Shown here: positions 26,616 to 35,124 of the stretch, piece after piece | Layout of the letters: the number at the start of each line of letters is the position of its first letter | Numbering within the stretch: the stretch's first letter is position 1 | Program-made: the position numbers and the translations under genes | Source of the DNA: Bryobacteraceae bacterium | GTDB lineage: Bacteria > Acidobacteriota > Terriglobia > Bryobacterales > Bryobacteraceae | DNA length: 64,000 nucleotides | NCBI GenBank assembly: GCA_041394945.1 | Contig: JAWKHH010000005.1 | Location: 248,001-312,000 of the forward strand | Direction of reading: 5' to 3' | Notes under the pieces: model-generated | What the model was told of the DNA's origin: nothing | Database searches by the model: none | The model's input: only the letters and a program-made list of their open reading frames with translations

Positions 26616-27059
26616 TCACTGCCCGAGTTCGTGACAAGCCACGCAGTTGACGGCCGCCTTCCTCTCCCGGTGGCAGGCGATGCAGGCCTTCATCGAGTGC
26701 TCCACCTCGGCGGTGAGCGCTTCCCGCTCGTACACCGGCCCGTGACAACGCGCGCACTCCACTGCGCCGGCTTCCTTGGCGGTGTGCCGCGCGTGAGAAA
26801 AGATGACGAAGTCGGCGAGACGGTATACGCGGGTGGACGGGATCGTGTCGATGCCGCCCGGAACCGGATCGTGGCAGCCCTGGCAGACCGCCAGGTTCGG
26901 GAAACCGGCACGGACCGACTTCAGCGCTGTTGCGTGGCATGTCACGCAAGCCAACTTCAAGTCACTGTGTTTCTTGTGGCTGAAACTCGCTCCCCCGGCC
27001 ACGAGGGCGAACAAAACCGGAAGCGCCGCCGTGCGAACCGTCTTCACGATCCCCAGCAT
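26616..27059 (-). CDS. Five-haem c-type cytochrome (cytochrome c7/c3-like)
   Basis: 147 aa from ATG 27059 (MLGIVKTV). After a signal peptide there are five CxxCH haem-binding motifs in order: CVTCH, CQGCH, CARCH, CIACH, CVACH, with extra His residues (FSHKKH, FSHARH, EHSMK) as distal ligands. FSHKKH at the mature N-terminus is typical of the cytochrome c7/c3 class, which shuttle electrons in the periplasm. The protein ends soon after the last motif. The start codon is 22 bp from the divergent ATG at 27082. Confidence 0.88.
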   Translation of the reverse strand: MLGIVKTVRTAALPVLFALVAGGASFSHKKHSDLKLACVTCHATALKSVRAGFPNLAVCQGCHDPVPGGIDTIPSTRVYRLADFVIFSHARHTAKEAGAVECARCHGPVYEREALTAEVEHSMKACIACHRERKAAVNCVACHELGQ

Positions 27060-27081
27060 ATCAACGCACCGGAGGAAACTC

Positions 27082-27765
27082 ATGAGCCGCTATCTCGGAT
27101 TCGACACCGCCCGCTACCAGGGCGACAAGATCATGCAGGCGTGGAAGACCGAATCGCCCTACGCCTTCACCGGCTACTACCTCAAAGCGCCCTGCCACAG
27201 CGACGCCTCCCACATGGGTGCGCGCGAACGCCTGGCGAAGATGGGCTGGGGCTTTCTCATCATCTACGTGGGAAGACAAGCCGAGGGACCGTGCTCGAAA
27301 CAGCCCGTCGATGCCGCGCTCGGCGAACTGCACGGCCGCGACGCTATCGCCAAAACCGCCGCGGAAGGCTTCGCGCCCGGCAGCGTAGTCTTCCTTGATG
27401 TCGAGCGTATGGAACGCATCCCGGCGGCGATGAAGAAATACGTCCTTGCCTGGTTTGACGAGGTCAACCGGAGCCCGTTCCACGGCGGCGTCTACTGCCA
27501 CGTGCGCAACGCCGCAGAACTCCGCGAAACAATCATGGCGGCTCATCCCGCCGATCGTCCGGAACCGGTCTTCTGGGTGGCCGGCGGCAAGCGTTTCGAT
27601 CCCTCCCGCAGCGTCCCCGCGGACAGCTCCATTCCGTTCGCCCGAATCTGGCAGGGGCGGCTCGACACGCGCCAGACGCATGGCGGCTTCGAGGTGAACA
27701 TCGACGTCAACATCGCCGACACGCCCGACCCTTCGGCGCCCCTTCAAGCATCTCCAATCTCATGA
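27082..27765 (+). CDS. DUF1906 (Rv2525c-like) glycoside-hydrolase-like protein
   Basis: 227 aa from ATG 27082 with GGAGGA five bases upstream. The opening YLGFDTARYQGD, a central LIIYVGR and VVFLDVERM strand end, and GGVYCHV follow the TIM-barrel outline of the DUF1906 / Rv2525c-like glycoside-hydrolase-like domain. The acidic pair in LDVERME may be the active-site carboxylates. No signal peptide is visible. It is divergent from the cytochrome gene with 22 bp between start codons, so its promoter must lie in the cytochrome coding region. Confidence 0.7.
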   Translation: MSRYLGFDTARYQGDKIMQAWKTESPYAFTGYYLKAPCHSDASHMGARERLAKMGWGFLIIYVGRQAEGPCSKQPVDAALGELHGRDAIAKTAAEGFAPGSVVFLDVERMERIPAAMKKYVLAWFDEVNRSPFHGGVYCHVRNAAELRETIMAAHPADRPEPVFWVAGGKRFDPSRSVPADSSIPFARIWQGRLDTRQTHGGFEVNIDVNIADTPDPSAPLQASPIS

Positions 27766-27861
27766 CATTCTTACGCGGCATTCATCCCGGCGTCACACTT
27801 TCTCCGTAATCTCGGTAACTTGTAAACCCCGATTGTGTAAGGAAAGGATCCCACCCGCACT

Positions 27862-29856
27862 ATGAATCATCGTGTGCTTGCCGCCGCTCTACTCACGGCT
27901 GCGTCCGCATTCTCTCAAGGTACGCCGAGTGTCACCATTCTTCTTCCAGAACACACCCGCTTGCTCCAGGGCCAGCAGGTCGACATCGTCCTGGAAGTCC
28001 GCAACGCCGCGAGTGTCAGTGGCCTCAAGGTAATGGCGGGAAACGTCGACTGGACTCAGAGATTCTCGCAGCCGGTCCAGGCCGAACTCGATTGCGACAC
28101 GACCTCCGATTACGTGCTCCGGGCCGATCTCCAGTCTTTTGAGACGCCCGGCGAAGTGAAACTCGACGTGTCGATCTCGGCCGGCGGCACCGTCGTCACC
28201 GATTCGCGCGACATCCTCGTCCGCCCGTTCGCCGCCAACATGCGCCGCAACCTGATACTGTTCATCGGAGACGCCATGGGGACGGCCTACCGCGACGCCG
28301 CCCGGCTCGTCTCTCGCGCGATCGTCTCCAACGGCAAGAACTCCTTCCGCGACGGCTACTTCGATGACTTACTCGAGATGGACAAAATGCCGGTCAGCGG
28401 CATGTCCATGACTTACGGTACCGACTCGATCGTGCCGGATTCGGCCAACACCGGCACCGCCTGGGCCAGCGGCAACAAGAGCTTCCTAAACGCCGTGAAC
28501 AGCTTCACCGACGGCACCGACTGCCGCTGGCGCTTCAACGGCCAGCAGAACGCGGCCAACTTCGCCCATATGACCGACAACCCGCGCGTGGAAAACCTCT
28601 GGCAGTACCTCAAGCGCCGCCACGGCTACCGCGCCGGAATCGTCTCCACCGCGGCTATCACCGACGCGACGCCAGCCGTCGAAGGCGCCTATGTCGCCTA
28701 CCGCCAGATGCGCCTCGAGATCGCCAAACAGTACCTGGCCAACCCGATGCTCGGCGGCCGTCCCGCCTTCGACGTTATCCTCGGCGGCGGCGCCGACCCC
28801 TTCACCGGCGCCGGCCGCACCGATGGCCGCGACCTCATCAGTGAGTTCCAGGCCCTCGGCTACCGCTATGTCACCAACGCCAGCGACCTTCGCGGCGTCG
28901 GCGGCGGCCAGCCTTTGCTCGGCCTGTTCACGCGCGGTAACACCCGGCCGTCGAGCGATGGCATCCGCACCGCCAGCGATGTCAACATGAACGTCGCCTA
29001 CGATAAGCTCCGCTACCAGCGCCCGGCTTCCGAACCGGCCGCGAACCTCGGCAACTTTACCGATCAGCCGATGCTCGATCTGATGACCCAAAAGGCCATC
29101 GAGGTTCTTTCCTCGACCTTCGCGCAGAGCCCGTTCATCCTGATGGTCGAGGCCGCCTCGATCGACAAGCAATCCCACCCGAACGACGCTGCCGGCACCA
29201 TTTGGGACACCATCGAGTTCGACAAGTCGATCGGCGCCGCCCGCGCCTGGGCGGCCAAGCGCCCGGTGCGCGACACGTTGATCGTCGTGACCGCAGACCA
29301 TGATCAGTCGATGCACATCATCGGAGTCTCCAACATCCCCGATGCGGAATACTTCAATCGCTCCAAGAGCGAGAAGATCACCCTCGACACGCCGCGCGGC
29401 AAGCAGGACTTTACGATCTGGGGCGATTCCTACACCAACGCTCGCGCCGGCCTGCCCTTCATCAACCTGAGCACCGGTTCTGCGAACAACTCCGGCGCCG
29501 GGGGAACGCCAGGCACCTTCGAGCAGTCCTCCTCGTCGAGCGATCCGGCGTCGAGCACTTACTCCACCTACTTCGGCAGCACCGCCTACCGCCTCGATTC
29601 GCAGACCGGGTACCCGATGAACGAAGGCGCCGGTCTCCGCCGCCTCGCCGTTGGCTTCCGTACCGGCGACCATACCGGGTCGAGCGTGCCGGTCACGGCC
29701 GAGGGTCCCGGAGCGCTCCTGTTCACCGGATATATGGATCAGTCCGACATCTTCTTCAAGATGGCCACCGCCGCCTCCACCGACACCAGCGAGATCGACA
29801 AGACGGTTGACTTGCTGATCAAGAGCGACGCCTTCCCGAAATCGATTGGTAAGTAG
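27862..29856 (+). CDS. Secreted alkaline phosphatase (PhoA superfamily)
   Basis: 664 aa, signal peptide MNHRVLAAALLTAASAFS. An N-terminal Ig-like domain of ~110 residues precedes the catalytic domain. Metal and nucleophile residues are visible: Asp137 in LFIGDAMG, nucleophile Ser194 in PDSANTGTAW, Asp479-His480 in TADHDQS and His604 in GDHTGSS. It hydrolyses phosphate monoesters outside the cytoplasm. A Ser/Gly-rich insert near residue 550 is unusual. Upstream AAGGAAAGGA serves as the ribosome-binding site; I find no convincing Pho box in the 96-bp gap. Confidence 0.88.
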   Translation: MNHRVLAAALLTAASAFSQGTPSVTILLPEHTRLLQGQQVDIVLEVRNAASVSGLKVMAGNVDWTQRFSQPVQAELDCDTTSDYVLRADLQSFETPGEVKLDVSISAGGTVVTDSRDILVRPFAANMRRNLILFIGDAMGTAYRDAARLVSRAIVSNGKNSFRDGYFDDLLEMDKMPVSGMSMTYGTDSIVPDSANTGTAWASGNKSFLNAVNSFTDGTDCRWRFNGQQNAANFAHMTDNPRVENLWQYLKRRHGYRAGIVSTAAITDATPAVEGAYVAYRQMRLEIAKQYLANPMLGGRPAFDVILGGGADPFTGAGRTDGRDLISEFQALGYRYVTNASDLRGVGGGQPLLGLFTRGNTRPSSDGIRTASDVNMNVAYDKLRYQRPASEPAANLGNFTDQPMLDLMTQKAIEVLSSTFAQSPFILMVEAASIDKQSHPNDAAGTIWDTIEFDKSIGAARAWAAKRPVRDTLIVVTADHDQSMHIIGVSNIPDAEYFNRSKSEKITLDTPRGKQDFTIWGDSYTNARAGLPFINLSTGSANNSGAGGTPGTFEQSSSSSDPASSTYSTYFGSTAYRLDSQTGYPMNEGAGLRRLAVGFRTGDHTGSSVPVTAEGPGALLFTGYMDQSDIFFKMATAASTDTSEIDKTVDLLIKSDAFPKSIGK

Positions 29857-29857
29857 C

Positions 29858-30421
29858 GTGGTTCGCCGTTTCGCGCTTGGGGCGATGTTTCTGGCCGCGC
29901 CCCTTTTTTCTCAGACCGCCGAAGCGCTGGACCCGTCCGTCCGGAACGGAACCGTTCAATGGGTGGATCTCCAGGAAACGAAGGATCAGATCCACCGCCG
30001 CGCCGGCGCGCCGGCAGTGATGGCCGACTTCGGCGCGGGGTATGAATCCTGGCAGTTCCGCATCGCGGGATTCGATCATCACGATTACTCCCATCTGCTC
30101 GTCTTCCGCAGGACCAACGGCAAGCTTCTGAGCATCACACGGGTTTACGAACCGGAGCGTCAAGTGGATGAGTTTTTCCCGCCCGATGGGACCAGGGTCT
30201 TCTCCACGGCGTCGAATGGCGTTGACTTCAAGGTGCGCGTGCGCCTGTTGCCGGGCGGCCGATTCCTGCTGGCTCCCGGAACCGCGAAGCCGGGCGATCC
30301 GGCCAGCCAGATCGTCCTGCTGGGGCGCGACGCGCTACGTAACTTCTACCCCTGGATCGACCGCCAGCTTTCCGCCTCAGTTCCTGCGGTCGCGGCCGGC
30401 CCAGATCAACCCCGAAAGTAG
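29858..30421 (+). CDS. Small secreted protein co-transcribed with the phosphatase
   Basis: 187 aa from GTG 29858, one base after the phosphatase stop; a TTG at 29846 would overlap that gene. Signal peptide VVRRFALGAMFLAAPLFS. The mature part has GYESWQFRIAGFDHHDYSHLL and RLLPGGRFLLAPG, with no recognised domain. The position suggests a partner or chaperone of the phosphatase. Its last 45 bp overlap the convergent ORF 30377-31006. Confidence 0.6.
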   Translation: MVRRFALGAMFLAAPLFSQTAEALDPSVRNGTVQWVDLQETKDQIHRRAGAPAVMADFGAGYESWQFRIAGFDHHDYSHLLVFRRTNGKLLSITRVYEPERQVDEFFPPDGTRVFSTASNGVDFKVRVRLLPGGRFLLAPGTAKPGDPASQIVLLGRDALRNFYPWIDRQLSASVPAVAAGPDQPRK

Positions 30422-31006
30422 CTTCGCCTCGGCGGCATGGAGCCCGGCCTCCCGAAGCCTCCGTCCGAGACGGAGCGAAAGGTCACTCGCCTCGCCCATC
30501 AAGTCGCGGTAGAAGGCGAGAGACGGCTCGCTGCTGAATACGGCCCGGGCCGCGGACTCGGTGCATAACTGGCCGAGCGCGCGCCGCCACCGCCTTCCGG
30601 CGGCGATCAATACTACCGGCCTCGGCGCGGGCACCACCACGGCGAGTGCGACTTCGATGCGGTTCTCGTGGAGCTTGCGCGAGAGGGTCGCGCAGGGCTC
30701 GAAACCGTCGGCGACCAATAACTTCGTGGCGGTTGGAGATTGCCTCTTCGCCAAGGCCGCCTCGATCAGTTGTAAGACGCTTGCCGAGCCGCCATAGGCA
30801 ATCACGATGCGTGTGTCCAGTAACTCTGACGCATCCTTGACCGGCCATCCATGCCGCAGGGAACTCGCGGCGCGCGACGCCACCCGTTCCGATACCGCTA
30901 TGATTGGCCCAACCCGGCTGCGAAGCCTGGGCACGGACGAAAAGATACTAAGCCGCGTCGGTCCCGCGGCGATCAGGCCGATCTGGGGATCCAGCGACCC
31001 CTGCAT
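30377..31006 (-). CDS. Hypothetical protein downstream of uvrB
   Basis: 209 aa if ATG 31006 is used, which lies inside uvrB (59-bp overlap); a GTG at 30883 is a later option. No recognised family, signal or membrane segment. The region RIVIAYGGSASVLQLIEAAL and the basic C-terminal helices look protein-like, and the codon use is similar to neighbours. It overlaps the tail of the plus-strand gene by 45 bp. Real but of unknown function, with an uncertain start. Confidence 0.5.
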   Translation of the reverse strand: MQGSLDPQIGLIAAGPTRLSIFSSVPRLRSRVGPIIAVSERVASRAASSLRHGWPVKDASELLDTRIVIAYGGSASVLQLIEAALAKRQSPTATKLLVADGFEPCATLSRKLHENRIEVALAVVVPAPRPVVLIAAGRRWRRALGQLCTESAARAVFSSEPSLAFYRDLMGEASDLSLRLGRRLREAGLHAAEAKLLSGLIWAGRDRRN

Positions 31007-32990
31007 TCTCGAGCTTCGCCCTCAGCGCTCTCACACGATCGCGCAATCCCGCCGCCGCTTCGAAATCGAATTTACGGGCAGCATCACGCATGCGCTCCTC
31101 CAGTTCCTCGGCAAGACGGGTCATCTCCTCGGGGGTCGACGCCGCTTCGTCCCGGCGGTCGTCGTCGTCCAAGGGGACAGTTACATAGTCTGCCTCGGCA
31201 ATGGCCACGAGGCTCATGTCGATCGGCTTTATGATCGACTGAGGCGTGATGCCATGCTCCTCATTGTAAGCAATCTGAATGCGCCGCCGCCGATCGGTCT
31301 CATCCATGGCCGCCCGCATGCTGTCCGTGCGGCGGTCGGCGTAAAGCACCGCGCGCCCGTTCACGTTGCGCGCCGCCCGGCCGATGGTCTGAATCAAAGA
31401 CCCCGTGGAGCGCAGGAAACCTTCTTTGTCGGCGTCCAGAATCGCCACCAGCGACACTTCCGGCAAGTCAAGCCCTTCGCGCAGGAGATTTACGCCGATC
31501 AACGCGTCGATGTCGCCGCGCCGCAAGTCCCGGAGAATCTTGATCCGGTCCAGCGTCGACACTTCCGAGTGTAAGTAGGCGCACTTGACGCCGGCTTCGG
31601 TGTAGTACTGCGCCAGGTCTTCGGCCATGCGCTTGGTAAGTGTGGTCACCAGCACGCGCTCGTTGGCGTCGATGCGGGCGCGGATCTCCTTGAGCAGATC
31701 ATCCACCTGGCCGCGGATCGGCCGCACCTCCACCTCGGGGTCGATCAGCCCCGTGGGGCGAATCACCTGTTCCACCACCACACCGCTGCTCCGGGTGAGT
31801 TCGTACGGACCCGGCGTCGCCGAAACATAGAGCACCTGGTTCACCCGGTTTTCATACTCCTCGAAAGTAAGCGGCCGGTTATCGAGCGCCGAGGGGAGGC
31901 GGAACCCGTGCGCCACCAGATTCTCCTTGCGCGACCGGTCCCCGTGGTACATGCCACCGAGCTGCGGCACCGTCTGGTGGCTCTCGTCGATGAACACCAT
32001 TGCGTCCACCGGCAGGTAGTCGAGCAGGGTCGGCGGCGCTTCGCCCGGCAGACGGTTGGTGAAGTGGCGCGAGTAATTCTCGATCCCGTGGCAGTAACCG
32101 ACCTGCTTCATCATCTCGAGATCGAACATCGTCCGCTGCCACAAGCGTTGCGCTTCCACCGCCTTGCCCTGGCCGAGTAACTCCTTGTGCCACCACTCGA
32201 GCTCGTTGCGGATGCTCACCGCGGCGGTCTCTTTCGTCTCCGCGCTCATGACGTAGTGCGTCTTCGGATAGATCGGCAGCCGGGTATAAGAGTGGCGAAT
32301 GCGGCCGGTTTCAGGCTCAATCTGATAGAGCGACTCGATCTCATCGCCCCACAACTCGATCCGGTAGGCGTAGTCGTCATAGGTGGGGAACACCTCGATC
32401 ACGTCGCCGCGCACGCGGAAGGCGCCGCGCTGGAACTTGGATTCCGTCCGGTCGTACAGGATGTCCACCAGCCGCTGCGTAATCTCCTTGCGCGGCGTTT
32501 TCTGGCCCTTCTCGAGCATCATCAGCATCCCGTAGTAGGCGTCCGGCGAACCGAGGCCGTAGATGCACGACACGCTCGCGATGATCACGCAATCGCGGCG
32601 CTCGAATAGCGATCGCGTGGCCGACAGCCGAAGCTTGTCGAGCTCGTTGTTGATCGTGGCTTCTTTCTCGATGTAGGTGTCCGAAGACGGAATGTAGGCT
32701 TCCGGCTGGTAGTAGTCGTAGTAGCTGACGAAGTACTCAACCGCGTTCTGCGGGAAGAAGCTCTTGAACTCGTGGTAAAGCTGCGCCGCGAGGGTCTTGT
32801 TGTGGGCCAGCACCAGCGCCGGACGGTTGACGCGTTCGATCACCTTCGCCATCGTGAACGTCTTGCCGGACCCCGTGACGCCGAGCAGAACCTGGTGCTT
32901 CTCGCCGTCGCCGATGCCGTGGACGATCTGTTCGATCGCGGCCTTCTGGTCGCCGCGGGGTTGATAGTCGACGCCGAGCTGGAAACGCAT
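30948..32990 (-). CDS. uvrB: Excinuclease ABC subunit B
   Basis: 680 aa from ATG 32990 with AAGG upstream; the open frame beyond it has no UvrB homology. Walker A GVTGSGKT (about 39-46), the DNA-gripping beta-hairpin YYDYYQPEAYIPSSDTYIEK (about 92-111), helicase motif IDESH, motif VI QTIGRAARN, and a C-terminal UVR domain (RMRDAARKFDFEAAAGLRD) that binds UvrC. It verifies lesions in nucleotide excision repair with UvrA and UvrC. Full length for the family. Confidence 0.97.
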   Translation of the reverse strand: MRFQLGVDYQPRGDQKAAIEQIVHGIGDGEKHQVLLGVTGSGKTFTMAKVIERVNRPALVLAHNKTLAAQLYHEFKSFFPQNAVEYFVSYYDYYQPEAYIPSSDTYIEKEATINNELDKLRLSATRSLFERRDCVIIASVSCIYGLGSPDAYYGMLMMLEKGQKTPRKEITQRLVDILYDRTESKFQRGAFRVRGDVIEVFPTYDDYAYRIELWGDEIESLYQIEPETGRIRHSYTRLPIYPKTHYVMSAETKETAAVSIRNELEWWHKELLGQGKAVEAQRLWQRTMFDLEMMKQVGYCHGIENYSRHFTNRLPGEAPPTLLDYLPVDAMVFIDESHQTVPQLGGMYHGDRSRKENLVAHGFRLPSALDNRPLTFEEYENRVNQVLYVSATPGPYELTRSSGVVVEQVIRPTGLIDPEVEVRPIRGQVDDLLKEIRARIDANERVLVTTLTKRMAEDLAQYYTEAGVKCAYLHSEVSTLDRIKILRDLRRGDIDALIGVNLLREGLDLPEVSLVAILDADKEGFLRSTGSLIQTIGRAARNVNGRAVLYADRRTDSMRAAMDETDRRRRIQIAYNEEHGITPQSIIKPIDMSLVAIAEADYVTVPLDDDDRRDEAASTPEEMTRLAEELEERMRDAARKFDFEAAAGLRDRVRALRAKLENAGVAGSPDRPDRRGTDAA

Positions 32991-33105
32991 TGGACCTTCA
33001 GTATAGGAGGGACGCGGCGTTGACGCGCCCGGCCGCACTAGGTTCGCGGAGATTTTCCCTTCGTTCGAGCGGGGTCCGCTGGCTTCCGATACTCGCATCG
33101 TTCCG

Positions 33106-33429
33106 GTGGAGCGCGAATTGGCGATGTCCATCAAGACGGTGGACCACGGTTTTCTGCTCGAATCGGGCGGCGAGGCTTGGGTGGAGCATTTCGAGGCCGA
33201 ATCCGTGCTCGCGGGCGAGGACCTCGCGACGATCGCGCAGCGGGCGATGCTGCTCGGCATCAAGAACGGCGTGCCGGCGTGGACGACGATCATGCTGCTT
33301 TCCCGCCGCGGCTCTCAGCCGGATGCTTCCGAAGAGATCCGCGTGCCACTGGGCGGCGTCACCATCGCGGTGCGGGCGGGGATCGTGCGGCGACCCGTCA
33401 AGAGCTGTCGATGGCGATCTCCAGGCTGA
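33106..33429 (+). CDS. Hypothetical protein, first of three overlapping small ORFs
   Basis: 107 aa from GTG 33106, or 101 aa from ATG 33124 (MSIKTVDHGF). It contains GEAWVEHFEAESVLAGEDL and QRAMLLGIKNGVPAW. No signal, membrane segment or known domain. The last 19 bp overlap a 32-codon ORF beginning at 33411. The distance to the divergent uvrB start is 115 bp, which could hold both promoters. Unknown function. Confidence 0.45.
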   Translation: MERELAMSIKTVDHGFLLESGGEAWVEHFEAESVLAGEDLATIAQRAMLLGIKNGVPAWTTIMLLSRRGSQPDASEEIRVPLGGVTIAVRAGIVRRPVKSCRWRSPG

Positions 33430-33509
33430 GCGCGGTGGCGGATCGGGAGTTGCGGGCGCGGTTGTTCGCCGAATTCGCGACGTGGAGCAGCCTCAAGTAC
33501 AACAGATGA
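33411..33509 (+). CDS. Possible 32-aa small ORF, coupled to the next ORF
   Basis: ATG 33411 to TGA 33509 encodes a 32-residue peptide starting MAISRLSAVADREL. Its stop overlaps the next ATG (33506) as ATGA, a classic coupling arrangement. No ribosome-binding site of its own. It may be translated by termination-reinitiation, or may be a remnant joining the two flanking ORFs. Confidence 0.3.
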   Translation: MAISRLSAVADRELRARLFAEFATWSSLKYNR

Positions 33510-33778
33510 GCCTGACACGCAAGGATCTGATGTTGATATCGCCGCACGGGGAAAAGATCGCGCGGGAGAATCGCACCGAAGGTCTTCAGGAAGGCCAGCT
33601 CGTTTCGGCCCGCCGGGACCTCGGTTTTGTCGTCAACGCGCGATTCCCCGGGCTGCTCGACGATGGAACGATCGGCGGCGCCGATCTGGAAACGGTCAGG
33701 GCGTTGTTCGAAGCCCCGATCCTCGCGCCGGACCGCGCCGCGGCGGAAACCGCGTCCGCCGCGATCCTTCGCCGCTAG
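33506..33778 (+). CDS. Hypothetical 90-aa protein
   Basis: 90 aa from ATG 33506 (MSLTRKDLMLIS). Contains LVSARRDLGFVVNARFPGLL and ends in ETASAAILRR. No recognised family. Its TAG stop and the TAG of the convergent sulfatase gene share CTAG (33775-33778). It may form an operon with the two small ORFs upstream. Confidence 0.45.
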   Translation: MSLTRKDLMLISPHGEKIARENRTEGLQEGQLVSARRDLGFVVNARFPGLLDDGTIGGADLETVRALFEAPILAPDRAAAETASAAILRR

Positions 33779-35124
33779 GCGCCGGCCGCGCGAAACTCGC
33801 GAAGCCTCGCCGGCTCCACCTCGCGCTTCCAGTCGGCCAGCATCCCGCGCAGCCGGGCCGTTATGGCTGCCTCGGGCTCGGCGAGATTCACCTTCTCCCG
33901 GTCGTCCCAGGCAAGGTTGAAGACGTACTCCTTCGCGTCGTCGATCACATACTTCAGATCCCCATCGCGCACCGCCCAGCGCCGCGTTGCACCGCGCTTG
34001 TAGCTCCAGTAAAGCGTCCGCGCCTTCGGTTTCTGTTTTCCGGTCAGCACCGGCAGCAGGTCGACCCCGTCGAGCGAACGCGACGGTTTCACGCCCGCCG
34101 CCGCCAGCATCGTCGCCGAAACGTCCATCGTCATCGCCGCCTGTGTCGTTGTCGATGCCCGCGGAATCACGCCCGGCCACCGCATCAGGCACGGCACCCG
34201 GATGCCTCCTTCGAAGCAGGTGCTCTTCCCCGCCCGGAACGGCGTGTTGCGGCTGCGATTATATCCGCCGTTGTCGCTCTTGAACACAACCAGCGTGTTT
34301 CGCGCCACGCCCTGTTTGTCGATCGCGGCCAGGATGTCGCCAACGCGGCGGTCCATGTGCTCCACCATGGCCACGTAGGTTTCGCGCGTGCCCGCGTTCC
34401 ACTTCGCCTTCTCGGCCACCGGGCCGTCCTTGGGGCCCTGCAGCGGCGTATGCGGCGCGGTGAACGGAACATAGAGGAAAAACGGCTTCGAACGGTCGCG
34501 AACGCGCGTCAGCCAGTCGATCGCGTGATCGGTGAAGAGGTCCGTGGCGTGTCCTTCGCGCTCTACCGCTTTGCCGTTGTGATAAAGGACGTTCGTTCCG
34601 TCCTCCTCGCGGTGCGTGAAATAGTCCGCATTGCCGCCAAGGATGCCGAAGTACTCGTCGAAGCCATGGCCGTTCGGCGAGAACTTCTCCGTGTATCCGA
34701 GGTGCCATTTGCCGGAGCAGCAAGTGCTGTAGCCTGCCTCCTTCAGCATCCGCGCGATCGTCGTTTCGCTGTGCGGCAGGCCCAGTTCGCCGCGCGAGGA
34801 GAGCCACGCGGCTTCATCGTAGCGACCCACGTTGCCCACGCCGATTGCGCATTCAAGCCCGCCGACGCGCTGCTGATATCGTCCGGTGAGAAACCCGGTG
34901 CGCGTGGGTGAGCACTCCGGCGCATTGGAATAGGCTTGCGTGAACCGGACGCCGCTCCGGCCGAGCGAGTCGATGTGCGGAGTACGGATATCCGGGCACT
35001 GGTACGACGAAAGGTCGCTCGCGCCGAGATCGTCGGCGAGCAGCATCACGATGTTCGGCCGCGTCCGCTGCTGGGCGAGGGCGGCGCCTGCGGCAAGGCC
35101 GCCAATCAGTTCGCGTCTGGTCAT
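33775..35124 (-). CDS. Exported type I sulfatase (arylsulfatase)
   Basis: 449 aa from ATG 35124. A twin-arginine-like signal (TRRELIGGLAAGAALAQ) is followed by the alkaline-phosphatase-fold start RPNIVMLLADDLGASDL. The formylglycine-forming motif is CSPTRTGFLTGR with Cys71. GKWHLG and the FKSDNGG metal site are also present. It should hydrolyse sulfate esters after Cys71 is oxidised by a formylglycine-generating enzyme or anSME, neither of which is in the window. The start overlaps the upstream gene's stop by ATGA. Confidence 0.9.
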   Translation of the reverse strand: MTRRELIGGLAAGAALAQQRTRPNIVMLLADDLGASDLSSYQCPDIRTPHIDSLGRSGVRFTQAYSNAPECSPTRTGFLTGRYQQRVGGLECAIGVGNVGRYDEAAWLSSRGELGLPHSETTIARMLKEAGYSTCCSGKWHLGYTEKFSPNGHGFDEYFGILGGNADYFTHREEDGTNVLYHNGKAVEREGHATDLFTDHAIDWLTRVRDRSKPFFLYVPFTAPHTPLQGPKDGPVAEKAKWNAGTRETYVAMVEHMDRRVGDILAAIDKQGVARNTLVVFKSDNGGYNRSRNTPFRAGKSTCFEGGIRVPCLMRWPGVIPRASTTTQAAMTMDVSATMLAAAGVKPSRSLDGVDLLPVLTGKQKPKARTLYWSYKRGATRRWAVRDGDLKYVIDDAKEYVFNLAWDDREKVNLAEPEAAITARLRGMLADWKREVEPARLREFRAAGA

